Shown here: piece by piece, positions 1-10,089 of the stretch
Numbering within the stretch: position 1 is the first letter of the stretch
Layout: each line of letters opens with the position of its first letter
NCBI GenBank assembly: GCA_009829735.1
Contig: CM020619.1
Location: 18,605,816 to 18,669,815 of the forward strand
Reading direction: 5' to 3'
DNA from: Pyropia yezoensis
Taxonomy: Eukaryota > Rhodophyta > Bangiophyceae > Bangiales > Bangiaceae
DNA: 64,000 nucleotides
The notes under the pieces: generated by a model
Seen by the model: only the letters and a program-made list of their open reading frames with translations
The model's database searches: none
What the model was told of the DNA's origin: nothing
Translations under genes and position numbers: made by a program

Positions 1-500
1 CCCTACTCCTCTTTGGCATGAGGACCTCCTTTGGGGAGGACCTCCCGGCAGAGTTTTCATTCGTCACCCAGCCAGTATTGGCTATGGCTGTATTCCGAGC
101 CTATACAAGCTTGGCCAAAGAAATGGCTGGGGTGTTGGCGGGCGCTTCCATCTCCAGCGTCAGGCCGCTTCAGCGGACCCGTCGCCGGAGAGTCTCACGA
201 CGCGTATGCGTTGTGAGTTGGGGGCCGCGACTTCTGAGACGCGGGCCCTGGCGGACATGCAGGCCCTCCATACCCAGGAACTGTGGGCCCAGATGCCGCC
301 TCGAAGCCAGGCACTGTCACCGGCCACTCCTTATGGAGAGGCCGCGGGACCTGGTTAGGGTTGGGCACTCTCTTCATCGGGGGGTTGCTCTTCGGTCGCC
401 GATCGTGAAGGGGAGGCACGGGCAAGCCCGTACCGCCCCCCCGGGTATGGAACCAGCCCCCCTCCTTCCCCCCACTTCCGAGAGAATTGGGGGATATACT
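1..500 (+). pseudogene. Remnant of the opposite-strand ORF of E1
   Basis: Two plus-strand reading frames carry protein-like sequence. One (from about 60) contains AKEMAGVLAGAS. The next, after a frameshift near 190, contains RALADMQALHTQELWAQMPP. The second aligns by eye with residues near the C-terminal third of the opposite-strand ORF of E2 (RVRTAVATASCESVAEF...GAIMPQP), sharing the RxR start, the E/A-rich helix and the MPP/MPQP end. Position is also equivalent: immediately beyond the C-terminal end of pol, on the other strand. No intact frame remains. Function unknown. Confidence 0.5.
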
Positions 501-533
501 CCCCGGCTTGAGACGGGGCGCTCCGTTTCTCTC

Positions 534-1603
534 CTAGTAGTTGACCCCGAGGGGCAATGCTTGCGGTTCTGGGTGAGGAAGTGTAAGGATAGCTTCCATT
601 GAAGCCCGAGCTTTCATCCTTCCTCTTAGTGCCGTTGAATAAAGGATGATACCACTCGGGGTAACCCGAATTTTAGGCGTGGCGTCAAAGGCTTTCTTGT
701 ACGAATCCTGCGCCTCGGCCTGGTGCTTGCGCACCTGGGGAATTGTGCCCTTCGAGTCTTCCACAAACCGTAAGGCTGTGGTCTGGGAGTCCTTGTACTG
801 GCCTTCTCCAAGTCCTCCTTCTACTTAAGGGGACAAAGCTTGGGGAGGCGCTCGACCCGCATCGTCTGTGGCCGCCTTGGGCGCACAGACCTGGAAGGGG
901 CCTGGCTAGTGCTAGAATGCACATGGGTATTATAGGCCGTAGTGAGGAATGATACATAGTGGTCCCAGTCCTTCGGGTGCTCCGCGGTATAAATCAGGAG
1001 CTGCCTCATGATAGTGCTATTGTATTGCTCCACCTGCCCATTCTTTTGGGGGTGGTAAGGTGTCGTATACTTCGCCTCAATTCTTAAGAGCCCTGAGACC
1101 CCCTGGAACAAGACGAAAGCAAGCTGCGGACCGTTATCGGTCAGCGTTGAGTCGGGTATGCCGTAAGACGCCACCCAGACGTCAATAAACGCCGAAGCCA
1201 CTTCCACCGCGGTAATCTCCTTCATGGGGACCGCCAGGGTGAGCTTACTAAAACGGTCCACCATAACAAGTATAAGCCTGTTACCGTTTTCAGAAGCGGG
1301 TAGGGGCCCGCGAACATCCATCGCCAGGCTGGCGAAGGGCTCGTTGGCTAGGGATAGCTTGAGCGTAGACGTATTCCTGCGCTCATCCAGCCTATTTTTA
1401 GCGCATTCTGTGCACTGGGAGACATGTTTATACACGTCTACGATCATGGAGGGCCAGCTACCCCACGCCTCAGCGTGGCGTACATCCGGCGAGCCCCAGG
1501 ATGGGCCGCCAGTGATAATTCGTGTTCTTACGTCGTAAAACGTTCCCATGGCGATGTAAGGATCACCATCTGAGCGGTGTCCAGGACGAAGGACCCCCTG
1601 CAA
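534..1603 (-). pseudogene. Integrase and pol C-terminus of E1 (broken)
   Basis: The main fragment at 821-1603 shows the end of the zinc-binding region (CTECAKNRLDERR), the core with AMDVRGPLP and TDNGPQL around the first and second catalytic Asp, and PYHPQKNGQVEQYN around the catalytic Glu. The frame is lost near 820. A further piece at 534-764 (HQAEAQDSYKKAFD) matches the linker that follows the core in E2. No chromodomain is recognisable, unlike E2. The DDE residues are still present, but the protein is split from RT and lacks its start, so it is a pseudogene. Confidence 0.85.
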
Positions 1604-1785
1604 TGTACTCCTTCTTCATTTTCGAACAATAAAGCCTTCCTGGCCCATTTTGGGTAAAAGAAAGGTACCGACTCCCATTCCTTCCGCCGTTCCAGTCAGA
1701 AGGGGTCCTCGGCCTGAGCTTTCATATGCTCCTTTACCGTGATGGGCCCCAAAGGGTGATGCTTCTCGCTCCGCCCGGCTAAAGC

Positions 1786-2854
1786 CTAAGAAAAGCTGGT
1801 CACCGTGGCGAGGACTGGAAGGTCTTCATCTATAGGAGCTTTATCCGGCTCGTCCATGGGCAAGCGTGACAAAGTGTCGGCCACATTATGGTCGGCCTCC
1901 GGTTTGTATCGGGGTTTGTTGGTAAATTCAGGCAGCCGAAGGCGCCAACGTTTAATCCGTATGTTTGGGCTGTTCGTAGCCAGAAGCAATAGAAGGGCAC
2001 GGTGATCACACCTTATTACAAAATTTCCCCTTTAAGGTAGGATAGTAGGTGGGTCACGGCACATGCGACACCGAGCGCTTCAATCTCGGTGACGAGGCAA
2101 TTTCTCTCGGCCGGCTTCAACGGCCGGTAGTAATACCCTACAGGGAGCTATTCCGCGTCGGGTTGCTGTTGTCATAAACAACAGCCGAGCAGTTCACAGT
2201 TCTCGTCCACGACCACTACAGGGTGGCTGCCCATCCGAGGTATCGCTAGCACGGGGGGTCACAGAAGCAATCCCCGTAGCGTCTCGAAGGCGTTCCTCTC
2301 CACCTCTGTGGGTGGAGTTACATTCGACGGCGGCTTGGTGCTTGTCAGCGACGTCAGGGGCCTCGCTACATTAGCGAAGTCCCGTACGAAGCGCTGATAG
2401 ACGCCGCACATCCCCAGAAGACTTTGCATCCCGGTTTGTGTACGAGGGTATTGCAAGCCTCGTAGCGCTCTCGTATTTTTCTCGTTAACGAGAACGCGGC
2501 CAGGTCTTACGGCATGGCCGAGGTAGTCGACCTCCTCTTGAAAGAGGTGGCACTTATTGGACTCGAGGGAAGTCCCGTGGGCCTTGAGGAGGAAGAGCAC
2601 CGTCTCAAGGTGCTCTAAGTGATCCTCGGCCGACTTGGAAAAGACAATAACGTCCAGTGGGAAGGTTCTATGACCCCGAGCGAGTCCATTAATCGGAATT
2701 GCTCCTCTTCCACTAGACAGTTCCTAGGACAAGATTTACAGGGATGCTGTCGGACGGGGACCGCTCCTGGCTTCAGCCGGATATGGTGTACCGTCTTCTT
2801 GATAGTCCCGACGGTACCATCCCAGAGAGAATTATATCTGCCAGAGAGATTCAT
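1786..2854 (-). pseudogene. Reverse transcriptase/RNase H of E1 with palm deletion
   Basis: The N-terminal RT segment (VHHIRLKPGAVPVRQ to GVIEPSHW, 2660-2854) runs straight into DVIVFSKSAEDH near 2655. Comparison with E2 shows that about 120 residues, including the first half of the YxDD active site, are missing. Frame shifts lead into 2259-2600 (KCHLFQEEVDYLGH, thumb/connection) and then 1786-1989 (HNVADTLSRLP, end of RNase H). RNase H between about 1990 and 2258 is frame-broken. This copy cannot encode a functional RT. Confidence 0.85.
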
Positions 2855-3064
2855 ATCTCTCTAACAGCGTCGTGAGGTTAGCTTGTAGGCCTTCGGGCAC
2901 CGTCCCCAGGTCTATGCCTGTGGTAAGAGGGGATTAGTTGGGAGCCGGCTTCGGCACTGGATCCTTCAGCTCCTCGGCGGTAGCCTCCTGGCTGACGCCA
3001 TCAAGCACAGTAATTTGCCCTATGGCCATGCCGGCACGTAAACGCACCGCCCGCTTGGTCGGAT

Positions 3065-3824
3065 TCATAACCTGGACCTTGTAGGCTCGCCAGGATTAGG
3101 CGTGCCAGGCCCCTCGGCCAGTTTTGCTCCATGAATGGAGTGCAATGGGCTCTTGTCTCGGATATACCCGTGGCCTTGGAAGTTTCCTCGCATTTGGACG
3201 TGCGCTATTGTGCCCGGACGCATAAGCGTCTTGTGGGTCAGGACCAGGCGGGCGTTCCCCCAACGGGGACACACACACACCGCCTCCCTGTTCGGTTCGC
3301 AGCGGGGGCTCTTCTGAACCCCCCGCAAGATGAGGACGATCTCCCGCGATAAGAAGGTGACCGTCTGGTCGCCCGAGTTAATACTCTTACTTTCGTGGTC
3401 CACAAATGTGTTCCCCTGAATATCAGGGACGCACATATTCGGAACCACGCCAAAGGATATATATGAGACTTGTTGTACCACACAGACCCCCAGAGTGATG
3501 CTACCTACTATCGGAAGCCATCAGGGCCAGGCCCGCGTTGACATCATAAAACCTTAAGGTGTACAGGTCTCCCATGGGTTCCATAGGGAACCCCCGAGAT
3601 ACTGCCTGCTTTCGGACGAGCGATGGGCCACTCCCGGTATCGAGGATGGCCCTCGTCGCACATTCATATTCCTTAGTAATAAACAGCCGTACGGCTAGTC
3701 GATAGGCCGTCGGTGGTGAGGCTAATGCCACCATCCGGGCTGCTTGTTTGGCTTCATCGTTCCCTCGAAGGCGGATCATCTTACGCTTAACCCCAAGAGG
3801 ACGGGGTAAGATGCGTTTTAGCAC
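3065..3824 (-). pseudogene. Retropepsin-like protease region of E1
   Basis: ILDTGSGPSLVRK at 3501-3824 is the D-T/S-G active-site motif of retroviral-type aspartic proteases, matching VLDTGSGASLIRK of E2. A second frame at 3065-3481 carries the linker between protease and RT. Protease and the upstream gag tail lie in the same frame and are separated by one TAA at 3879-3881, whereas in E2 they are in different frames. The frame break near 3490 splits the polyprotein. Confidence 0.75.
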
Positions 3825-3878
3825 GACATCCTCTTCCCCTGGGGAGAAATTATACTCATCAGGCCTCCCCCTTAATCT

Positions 3879-5688
3879 TTATTGTGAGGAACGGGTATTC
3901 TCTGATGGAGAGTCCTCTGACTCTTCGGTATTCCCCTGGGGGCCAGGCCTTTTTTCGGGGGCGCCAGAAGGCCCCCCCTCAGCGACAACCGCTTCGGGCT
4001 GCGCTGTCCCCGCCGTACCCCGCGGGGTACGGCCCTCAACCCGTGCACGCTTCTTACGGGCTTTCACAAATTTGGCCCGCGTCTCGACACTATGGTCGGG
4101 AGAGTGGCGCGTAAAATGCTCATGGCTATTACAAGCCAAGCAAGGGTAGCGATTTAAATGCACCCTCCCCAGCTTATGAGCCGGGGTCTTCACCCCAGAG
4201 CCGAATTTGGCCTTACCCCCGTACAACGAAGGCACGGAGGGACCGCCGATGCTAGTAGCAGCCCCCGCTGCAATGCCTTGAGTGGCATTGCGCCGAGCCC
4301 GACGCTCCGCTGTGTCTGCGGACCATTGGGCCCGCAGCTCCTCATTGCGCCGGCGACATGTGTCGCCTTTGCGTTGAGCATACCGTACCAACGCCTCTAT
4401 GGGCGTGTCCGGTGTATTAAATTCACGGACATCAGTCCGTACCTCCCATCAGACCCTTTGCTTAAATTGGCCTTTAAGATGGCTCGCAGAATGTATATAC
4501 CCGCAGAACGCACTTGCGTCGTGGATGCGCCGGTGAAAAGGCGGTCTCGATTTCACCCTCCTCTTGGGCAACGTTATAAAACGCTGCCACTTGAGATGAT
4601 ATTGTTTCTTCGTCCGCTTATCTGCGGAGGAGCCAGTTAACCAGCTCCAGGTACGAAGTGACCTCTCCCGCCCGTCGCCCCTCCTTAGGGGGGAGAAGGG
4701 AGAGGAGCTTCTTCTTGAGTTCCCCTTTGGTAAACTCAGTAAGGAGGTAATAGCCCGACCTTCTGAGAGGTCGTTGTCATCGCTAGCCTTACGGAAGCGA
4801 TTTAGGAATTCGAACACCGCTAGAGGGGGCGTCCCGTCCCGAAGGGCGTCACGCCCGAACGTGAGGGACATCTCTTTGCGCTTCCAGCGTAAGCCGTCAG
4901 CTCATCTCTTCATCATAGCGTACGCTCCTGTTGGCGAGTGTATAAGACTCGCAGTCCAGGATTCCTGTACAGGTATCATCGTCGGGTATTAACTCGAGCG
5001 GGATAACCCGCTCCGGTTCCTCATTACGTCCGGGGGATAGCACACGGGCCACCCGGCAGTGGGTCGAAGCGCTTATGCGCCTCGCCCCACGCCTCTCAGG
5101 GTCCACATCACTCCCTTCTGAAGAGGAAGAAGTCCGCAAATAACCGTGGGGTCGGCGGCGAGTCCGCCGACCAGATCGAGAGATTGAACCCTCGACCTTT
5201 TCGAGTCGAGCAGACACTGTGGAGGCCACGTCATCCAACATCTGGCGGAGAGCCGCCAGAGGAGCAGTCCCCATAGCCGTGGAGGACCACCCCCCCACAC
5301 CGGGTACGCCCCCCAAAGGGGCGCCTCTATAATTATTCGTAGCCATGTGGTCCTGGGTGCGCGGTGCAAAGGTACCCCCACCCGTAAGTAAGGCCCAGGC
5401 CCCCTACTCACGGAAGGAAAAGGTAGAGCGTTCATCGAAGCCGCGGGCTGCCTCCCCGTAAGGAGTCGCGCGCGAGGTAGCTTGTGCCAGGCCGGGAGCC
5501 TCACCGGCGCTTGGCACTCCACCGGGAGGCAGATCCAAACGGGACATACTCTGGCGCTCCCGCTGAGCGGCCGATTCACCACCAGGGTTGGTCTGTGGGG
5601 CGCCACTGGAAGCTTCGCCGGTGCCTGCCGTCACATTTAATGTTTTCCACAGGTGCAGGACCTCCTCCTTGAGGAGGAGCACAATCAT
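3879..5688 (-). pseudogene. Gag of E1 (frameshifted)
   Basis: Three frames together cover gag. The N-terminal part is at 4897-5346 (ATG at 5346, MATNNYRGAPLGG) with a possible upstream extension at 5404-5688. The capsid-like part, 4449-4871, contains TPPLAVFEFLNRFRKASDDN, matching TPPLRVFEFLRRFTKACDDN of E2. The C-terminal part is at 3879-4391. The zinc knuckle reads CLACNSHEHFTRHSPDH: the first three ligands fit CX2CX4H, but the last Cys of the CCHC motif is Ser. The tail is basic, then acidic. Confidence 0.75.
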
Positions 5689-5690
5689 CA

Positions 5691-6420
5691 GACCGCATGA
5701 CTGTTATAATACGTGCTGACGTGGCCAACGTGGTGCCGGAGATCCAGAAGCAGCTGAACGATGTCGCCTCCACGTGTGACGAGTGCCAACGACTTCCAAG
5801 AGAACGAAGTCGGTGACGCATGGCGCTGCGGGAGGACACTTGGTTCAACCGTCTGGTCAACATTGAGTTCATGTTCTTGGAGCAGGAGGCGGTGCTGCAT
5901 GCCGTAGACGGCGACACTCTCTTCTGTGCGGCTACGATTCTCAACGGGCAGTCGGCGGCGGAGGTGTGCGAAGCCTCCAAGCAGGTCTGGGTCATACAAC
6001 CTGTGAACACCCGGAGGAGCTCCACATGGAGTCGGGGTCTTAGCTCCGGTCCGCTAGCTTCCAGGCCTTGCCCAGCAGTTCTGGCATCAAGATGCGTTCG
6101 TCGGGCGGGGCGAGTCACAACGCCCTTGGAGCGGGGCAGCGCTACCGTGCGTACTTGCGGCTTTTCGTCTAACGAGTCCGACAAGACCATCGCAGCGTGG
6201 CAGTCCAGCTGGCGCTCTCCATGACAGTCTAGGCTATGAACCAGACGGCTGGTCCTCGTGGGCTGATGGCACCCACTTTGCTTGTCTTTAGTATCCACAC
6301 CCGAATGCTGGTCACCCCTGTTGACCTGCCCAATCAACATATCCGCTGCAAGCCACTCGCGGAGGCGCGGGCGGGAATGCGAAAGAAGGCAGCGCGAGAC
6401 CGCCTCGACGGGACACTACG
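5691..6420 (+). pseudogene. Integrase remnant of a second retroelement family
   Basis: Plus-strand frames carry VPEIQKQLNDVASTCDECQR (second half of the HHCC zinc-binding module), then TWFNRLVNIEFMFLEQEAVL with AVDGDTLFCAA (start of the DDE core). After frame changes come SASFQALPSSSGIKM, SHNALGAGQRYRAYLR (around the catalytic Glu) and AMNQTAGPRGLMAPTLLVF (core C-terminus). The style matches integrases of retrotransposon polyproteins in fungi and other protists and differs clearly from E1/E2. At least three frame breaks and an internal TAG make it non-functional. It is on the strand opposite E1 and truncated at the junction. Confidence 0.65.
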
Positions 6421-6582
6421 GACTCAAGAAAATGAAAGACTCAATGACCTGAAAGATGGAGGAAATTCATTGCATTTCCGGGCAGTTGGCACAAGATGTA
6501 CATCAAGGGTCGTCAAGCGTGCTACGTTTGGTCTCGCGTACGAGTATTGAGCGAGCTTGCAGCGCAGCGAACGCTTGCCAGA
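6421..6582. other. Spacer before the inverted-repeat element
   Basis: Short stretch between integrase debris and the inverted repeat at 6583. It contains gcgagcttgcagcgcagcg and several aagcg/cgctt words also frequent inside the following element, so the element may really start slightly further left than its perfect repeat. No gene seen. Confidence 0.4.
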
Positions 6583-7423
6583 GTGTCGTCGACTGCGAGC
6601 AAGCGAAAATGTAAAACTCCCAGAAAGAGCGCACTTTGCTCCCGTACTTCTATTCTGTGACATGTAGCAAGCGTATCGTCAATGAGGCCGAAAATTGAGT
6701 GCAGCGAGCGTACTTTCTGGAAACATTGTGAAAACGAATGCTCTCAAAGACTAAGAAACGCGTATTCGTACCGGGCAAAATCGGAGACTCTTCGGAGCGT
6801 TCGCGTGGAACGCCAACAAGAACTACGCGCGTGAAACGCTTGTTTCGAGTTGATACATCTGGCTCCCCTGGTTGGAGTCAGAACGCCCTCGGTTTTTATG
6901 ACTGAAGTAATTGAATTCAAGGTGATTTAAATCAGCGCTTGTTCAGCGAACGCAACGCAAGCGTATTTCGCGCGTTTTAACTCGCAGTACTACGCAAACG
7001 CTCTGTAAAGTCTCCGAATGTGTCTTGTACGCATGCGAGCACTCTGGCGGACAAAATGTACGCCAAAGCTTCATGATCAATCGTACTTTTGAACGTACTT
7101 TTGCCAGAAACCTTGTCGGGCGAATCGTGACGGCCATTGCGTAAGAGCCATCGTTTATTTGACGGAAATCAGCCGCATTGACTTCAATTGGTGCTTTGAC
7201 GGCACTGAGGAAGTCTCTGGGAGCCTTAGGTCAAACCCATTTGACAGACAGTACGCATTCGGTACGCTATTTGCGGTGGTTGTGACAGTACGCTTTCGGT
7301 ACGCTATTTTGTGGCGGTTCTGACTGTAATCTTTCCAGGTATCATGTAATAAAAATACGTGAGGAGAGTACGCTCATTTACGCGAATGTTTTAATAAAGT
7401 CGCTTGCTCGCAGTCGACGACAC
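6583..7423. mobile_element. Short non-autonomous element with 24-bp inverted repeats
   Basis: The 24 bases at 6583-6606 (gtgtcgtcgactgcgagc, then aagcga) are repeated perfectly in inverse orientation at 7400-7423. The 841 bp between are much richer in A+T than the surroundings and contain no credible protein; a 64-aa minus-strand ORF at 6943-7137 is unsupported. Many gtacgc/gcgtac words occur, including a tandem pair at 7244-7322. The layout fits a MITE or a deletion derivative of a DNA transposon. I found no matching target-site duplication directly outside the repeats, so the true ends are uncertain. Confidence 0.5.
7244..7322. repeat. Two diverged tandem copies of a ~40-bp unit
   Basis: Both halves begin gacagtacgc, continue ttcggtacgctatt and end in a g+t-rich stretch with gcggtt. 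They lie inside the inverted-repeat element near its right end, the position where subterminal repeats bound by transposases often occur. Confidence 0.55.
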
Positions 7424-7492
7424 GTGCAATTGTGACAGCGGACTGCTGTGGGCTGGTGTAAGCCTCTTTGGGCCCGCACCAGCACCTGTCTT

Positions 7493-7816
7493 TTATGAGG
7501 AGGGGAGTCCCGTGGTCTGATCGCCGTCCATAGTGATGCTCAGGTTGTCGCGCGCCCTAGTTTTCCGGCGCTGCTTGACGGCCGCCGAGGTGACGCCCTC
7601 GAGCCGCCCGTCCTCCAGCTTCTGCAGCATCACCATCTTGATGTCCTCGCCGGATGGGCAGCGGTGCGTCACAATGTGCTCCTTCAGGTGGGTGCGGTTG
7701 CTGCCCAGCTCCTTCCTGCAGTAGTTGCACGAAAAGTGCTTCGTGATACCGACGCGGGTCACGTGTGCCCAGACGATGTCCTTCATGGCTATGATCAGCA
7801 GGCGCATGCGGCCCAC
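7493..7816 (-). pseudogene. BED-type zinc-finger exon, probable hAT transposase remnant
   Basis: The 107-aa frame contains DIVWAHVTRVG, then SCNYCRKELGSNRTHLKEH and IVTHR. The W/H start and the C-x2-C plus H-x3-H spacing fit a BED zinc finger, a DNA-binding domain typical of hAT-family transposases. It is followed by a basic stretch (KQRRKTRAR) and an early stop. No hAT catalytic core follows, so this is an isolated exon or remnant. Its proximity to the inverted-repeat element at 6583-7423 could mean both derive from one hAT insertion, but the missing 8-bp duplication leaves this unproven. Confidence 0.5.
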
Positions 7817-9031
7817 AACTGGAGGCGCACAGGGCAGGAGGCGCTCAAGTCCTGGGCGTCCAGTCCGCCGAGCATACGCCGTCGCATAGTGCGCTAGGCG
7901 TGCAGCGATGGCAGCGAGGCCAGCTCGGCCGCAGCACTGAGAGTTCTTGGCTGAGCATTCAGGACAATGCTGGGTTTAACCGCAAGAATGCATGGAGTTA
8001 GAAATTAAATTCACTCCAGTCTATCCGAACTCGGTTGGGGTTCGGAATTTCAATTCGACCCTGATATCCAAACGCTTCAGAGGTTGTGTGCAATCATGCA
8101 ACCCTGATTTCGAGAGCCCTCCGAGAATCGCGGAGTTGTAATTTCTCAGACAAAGTTCTTGTGTTTTGCCTTCCGGACACGATGCATGCACCACTGGAAA
8201 GATCTCCATCTCCAGAGTCCAATGATGGGTCTATCTCAAAATTGTTCAGAGGCAATGAACTTGGTGGTTCTATCATCAGGCGCCGCAGTTAGAATCGACA
8301 TGAAAACAGCTTCTCGAGCTTCGTGACAAGAGAATCCAATACAGTCTTTCTCCATTGTTGGGCACCCTTTGTGGCGACCGTAAGCCCAAGGAATGTAACT
8401 TGATTTCGCCCTCTGATTGGTCGGTGACATCGATCGAATGCTGACACATGCGTTGATCGCACCGTAGAGGTCGGACGACCTGCATTGGTTACTAGACACC
8501 GTGCCCGAGAAAGGATGTCACAGCAATGGAGAAGGACTGTACTCGGAGAAGGGAAGTGCGCTCCACCCGCTGCTCCTCGACTTTGTCAACAACCTCCTGT
8601 TCGAGCTCTGTCTTCGCTCTCAGCCGCAAACGCTCGTTTTTACAATGGTTGCCGAAACGTCGTCGTCACTGTTGAGGTCGTCGACCTCGCGCCTGGTGCC
8701 CAAACTGGGCCGTGCGCGCGCGCCACGTCCAGCTGCAGCCGATCCCTCCCGAACGGACGTTGCTCTGCCCCACCTTCAAGCCTCTTACTGCGCAGCCCGG
8801 CGCGCAGGCAAGCGGTGCAGCGGTGCTATAAAAAAACAGCGGTTTGTACAGCACAGTACAGTACGTGCAAGAGCCGCTGTCAACGCAAGGCGCACCACCG
8901 ACCGTACAGTACAGCCCGCCGTCGCCGGTCAAGCATCCCCCCCCCCCGCGCTAGCCCCCCGACCCCCGCGACCGCCCACATAGCCGCACCTGGTTCTCCC
9001 ATCGCGCCCCCTCCCACCCGCAGCGGACGCC
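7817..9031. other. Gene-poor spacer
   Basis: No supported gene. The left half (7900-8500) has moderate GC and only short random frames. The right half (8500-9031) becomes very GC-rich and downstream of the CHRD gene. The 270-aa plus-strand frame at 8485-9297 is Arg/Pro-rich and overlaps the 3' end of the real CHRD gene on the other strand, so I treat it as chance. Confidence 0.5.
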
Positions 9032-10089
9032 TTACACGAGAGACGAGGAGGACCGCCGCATCACGCCAGGCGGCTGCCACCCCCCGACCACCCCGCCCTC
9101 TCCTCCCCCCGACGGTGTGCCCCTCGCGTCGGGCGGCGTTGCCTGGTCGTCCCGCCCTTCGTACGCCGTGGAGGCGTCACCGCCGCCGCGACCCCCGCCC
9201 GTCGACCCGGTCCACCTGCCGCCCCCCCGCCGCAACTCCTCCTCCGCACCAAACAGCGGTTCGCCTGCCGCCTCCGGGTGTGCGAGCGGCGCCCTGAGCG
9301 CCGCAGCCGCAGCAGCGGCAGCGGCGGCCGGCGCCACCGGCTGCGCCGCTGCGCCCCCTCCCGGAAGTCCCGCCGCCCCCCTTTGCGCCTCTGCCTGCCG
9401 GGCGGCCTGTCGCCGCCGCAGCCCCGTCGCGGCAACCGCCAGCAACGCCCCCACCACCACCACCGCGGCGGCAATGCCCACAGCCGCTGCTGCAGACACC
9501 CCCCCCCCGCCTTGCGCATCCATCCGTCGGCCCATTGCCACCACCGCCTTTGTTGCCGCGACGGTCACATTACCGGTGACGGTCAGCTCTTTCCCGCTGA
9601 CCGGCCACAGCTGAGTGCGGATCTCCCCTTTGGTCATCCCCCGCGTGTGGACGTTGAGGTACAGACGGCCATCCGCCGCCCTGATCAGGCCCTCGGGCGT
9701 CAGATCCACGGTCACATTCCCGTGCCCCGCCGTGCCGCCCTGTGTCAGGGTGGTGAGGGGGAAGAGGTCTACAACAATGGCCGGGTTGTTCATCCCCGCA
9801 GAGGCCGAGTGCACGTGGATGCCCTCGACGGAATCCACGGGCGTGGCCAGCCGCGCAAACGACCACCGAAGATGGAGGGTGCGCCCCCACACCATCCCGA
9901 CCGCCTTGCCAGTGGCGGGCGTGTCGCGGGGCGGGTTTTCCTCGGCGCCGCTAAAGGTGCCAAGCAGGAGGGTCCACGGGGGGGGGGCCGATAGGGGCTC
10001 CACCAGGGGGGGGGGGGGGGGGGGGTGACCGCCGATGCCACCGCGGCCGCCGCCAGGGCGGTCAGCACGAATAAGGCGGTCGTGAGCAT
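9032..10089 (-). CDS. CHRD-domain membrane protein 1 (frame broken by poly-C tract)
   Basis: The CHRD domain (chordin-like, extracellular) is clear: WTLLLGTFSGAEENPP, WSFARLATPVD, GIHVHSASAG, LYLNVHTRGMTKGEIRTQLW. A transmembrane segment follows (VSAAAAVGIAAAVVVVGALL, then RRRQ) and an Ala/Pro-rich tail of about 130 residues, giving a type I membrane layout. I choose ATG at 10089 because it opens a signal peptide (MLTTALFVLTALAAAAVASA) aligning with that of the neighbour paralogue. That signal peptide is in a different frame from the CHRD domain: the frame changes inside the 20-base C run (10006-10025), where a length of 18 or 21 would join them. A 468-aa frame opening at 10438 is continuous with CHRD but lacks the signal peptide. 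Role probably cell wall or adhesion; ligand unknown. Confidence 0.8.
10006..10025. repeat. 20-base G homopolymer inside the CHRD 1 coding region
   Basis: Twenty consecutive G on the plus strand (C on the coding strand) code for a proline run directly after the predicted signal peptide. It is the point where the reading frame changes. Such tracts are error-prone in long-read assembly and hypervariable in vivo. Confidence 0.9.

Larger units (their letters stand above)
1..5690 (-). mobile_element. Degenerate Ty3/gypsy chromovirus-like retrotransposon (E1)
   Basis: Reading leftwards on the minus strand, gag, zinc knuckle, aspartic protease, reverse transcriptase/RNase H and integrase fragments occur in the canonical gypsy order (RT before integrase). 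Frames are broken many times and the catalytic palm of RT is deleted. The fragments align along their length with the better copy E2 at 54704-64000, so they belong to one family or two close ones. Left of pol, an opposite-strand ORF remnant repeats the architecture of E2. I could not identify LTRs: the left end runs off the window and the right end abuts unrelated integrase debris at about 5690. Perfect short hairpins are dense throughout (separate entry). Confidence 0.85.
1..5690. repeat. Dense short perfect hairpins in E1
   Basis: Perfect inverted repeats seen by eye (start-end, stem/loop): 1321-1335 (6/3), 1463-1478 (6/4), 2363-2377 (6/3), 2480-2493 (7/0), 2520-2534 (5/5), 2534-2547 (6/2), 2594-2616 (8/7), 2843-2862 (8/4), 4013-4032 (10/0, ccgtaccccgcggggtacgg), 4270-4291 (8/6), 4425-4440 (6/4), 4996-5013 (7/4), 5152-5170 (7/5), 5241-5260 (8/4), 5662-5679 (7/4). 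Arm sequences are all different, so this is not a dispersed repeat family; only the structure recurs. They fall inside coding remnants. Confidence 0.8.

Noticed and set aside
8485..9297. 270-aa plus-strand frame
   Set aside because: Low-complexity Arg/Pro/Ala text overlapping the 3' end of the CHRD 1 gene on the other strand; no domain.
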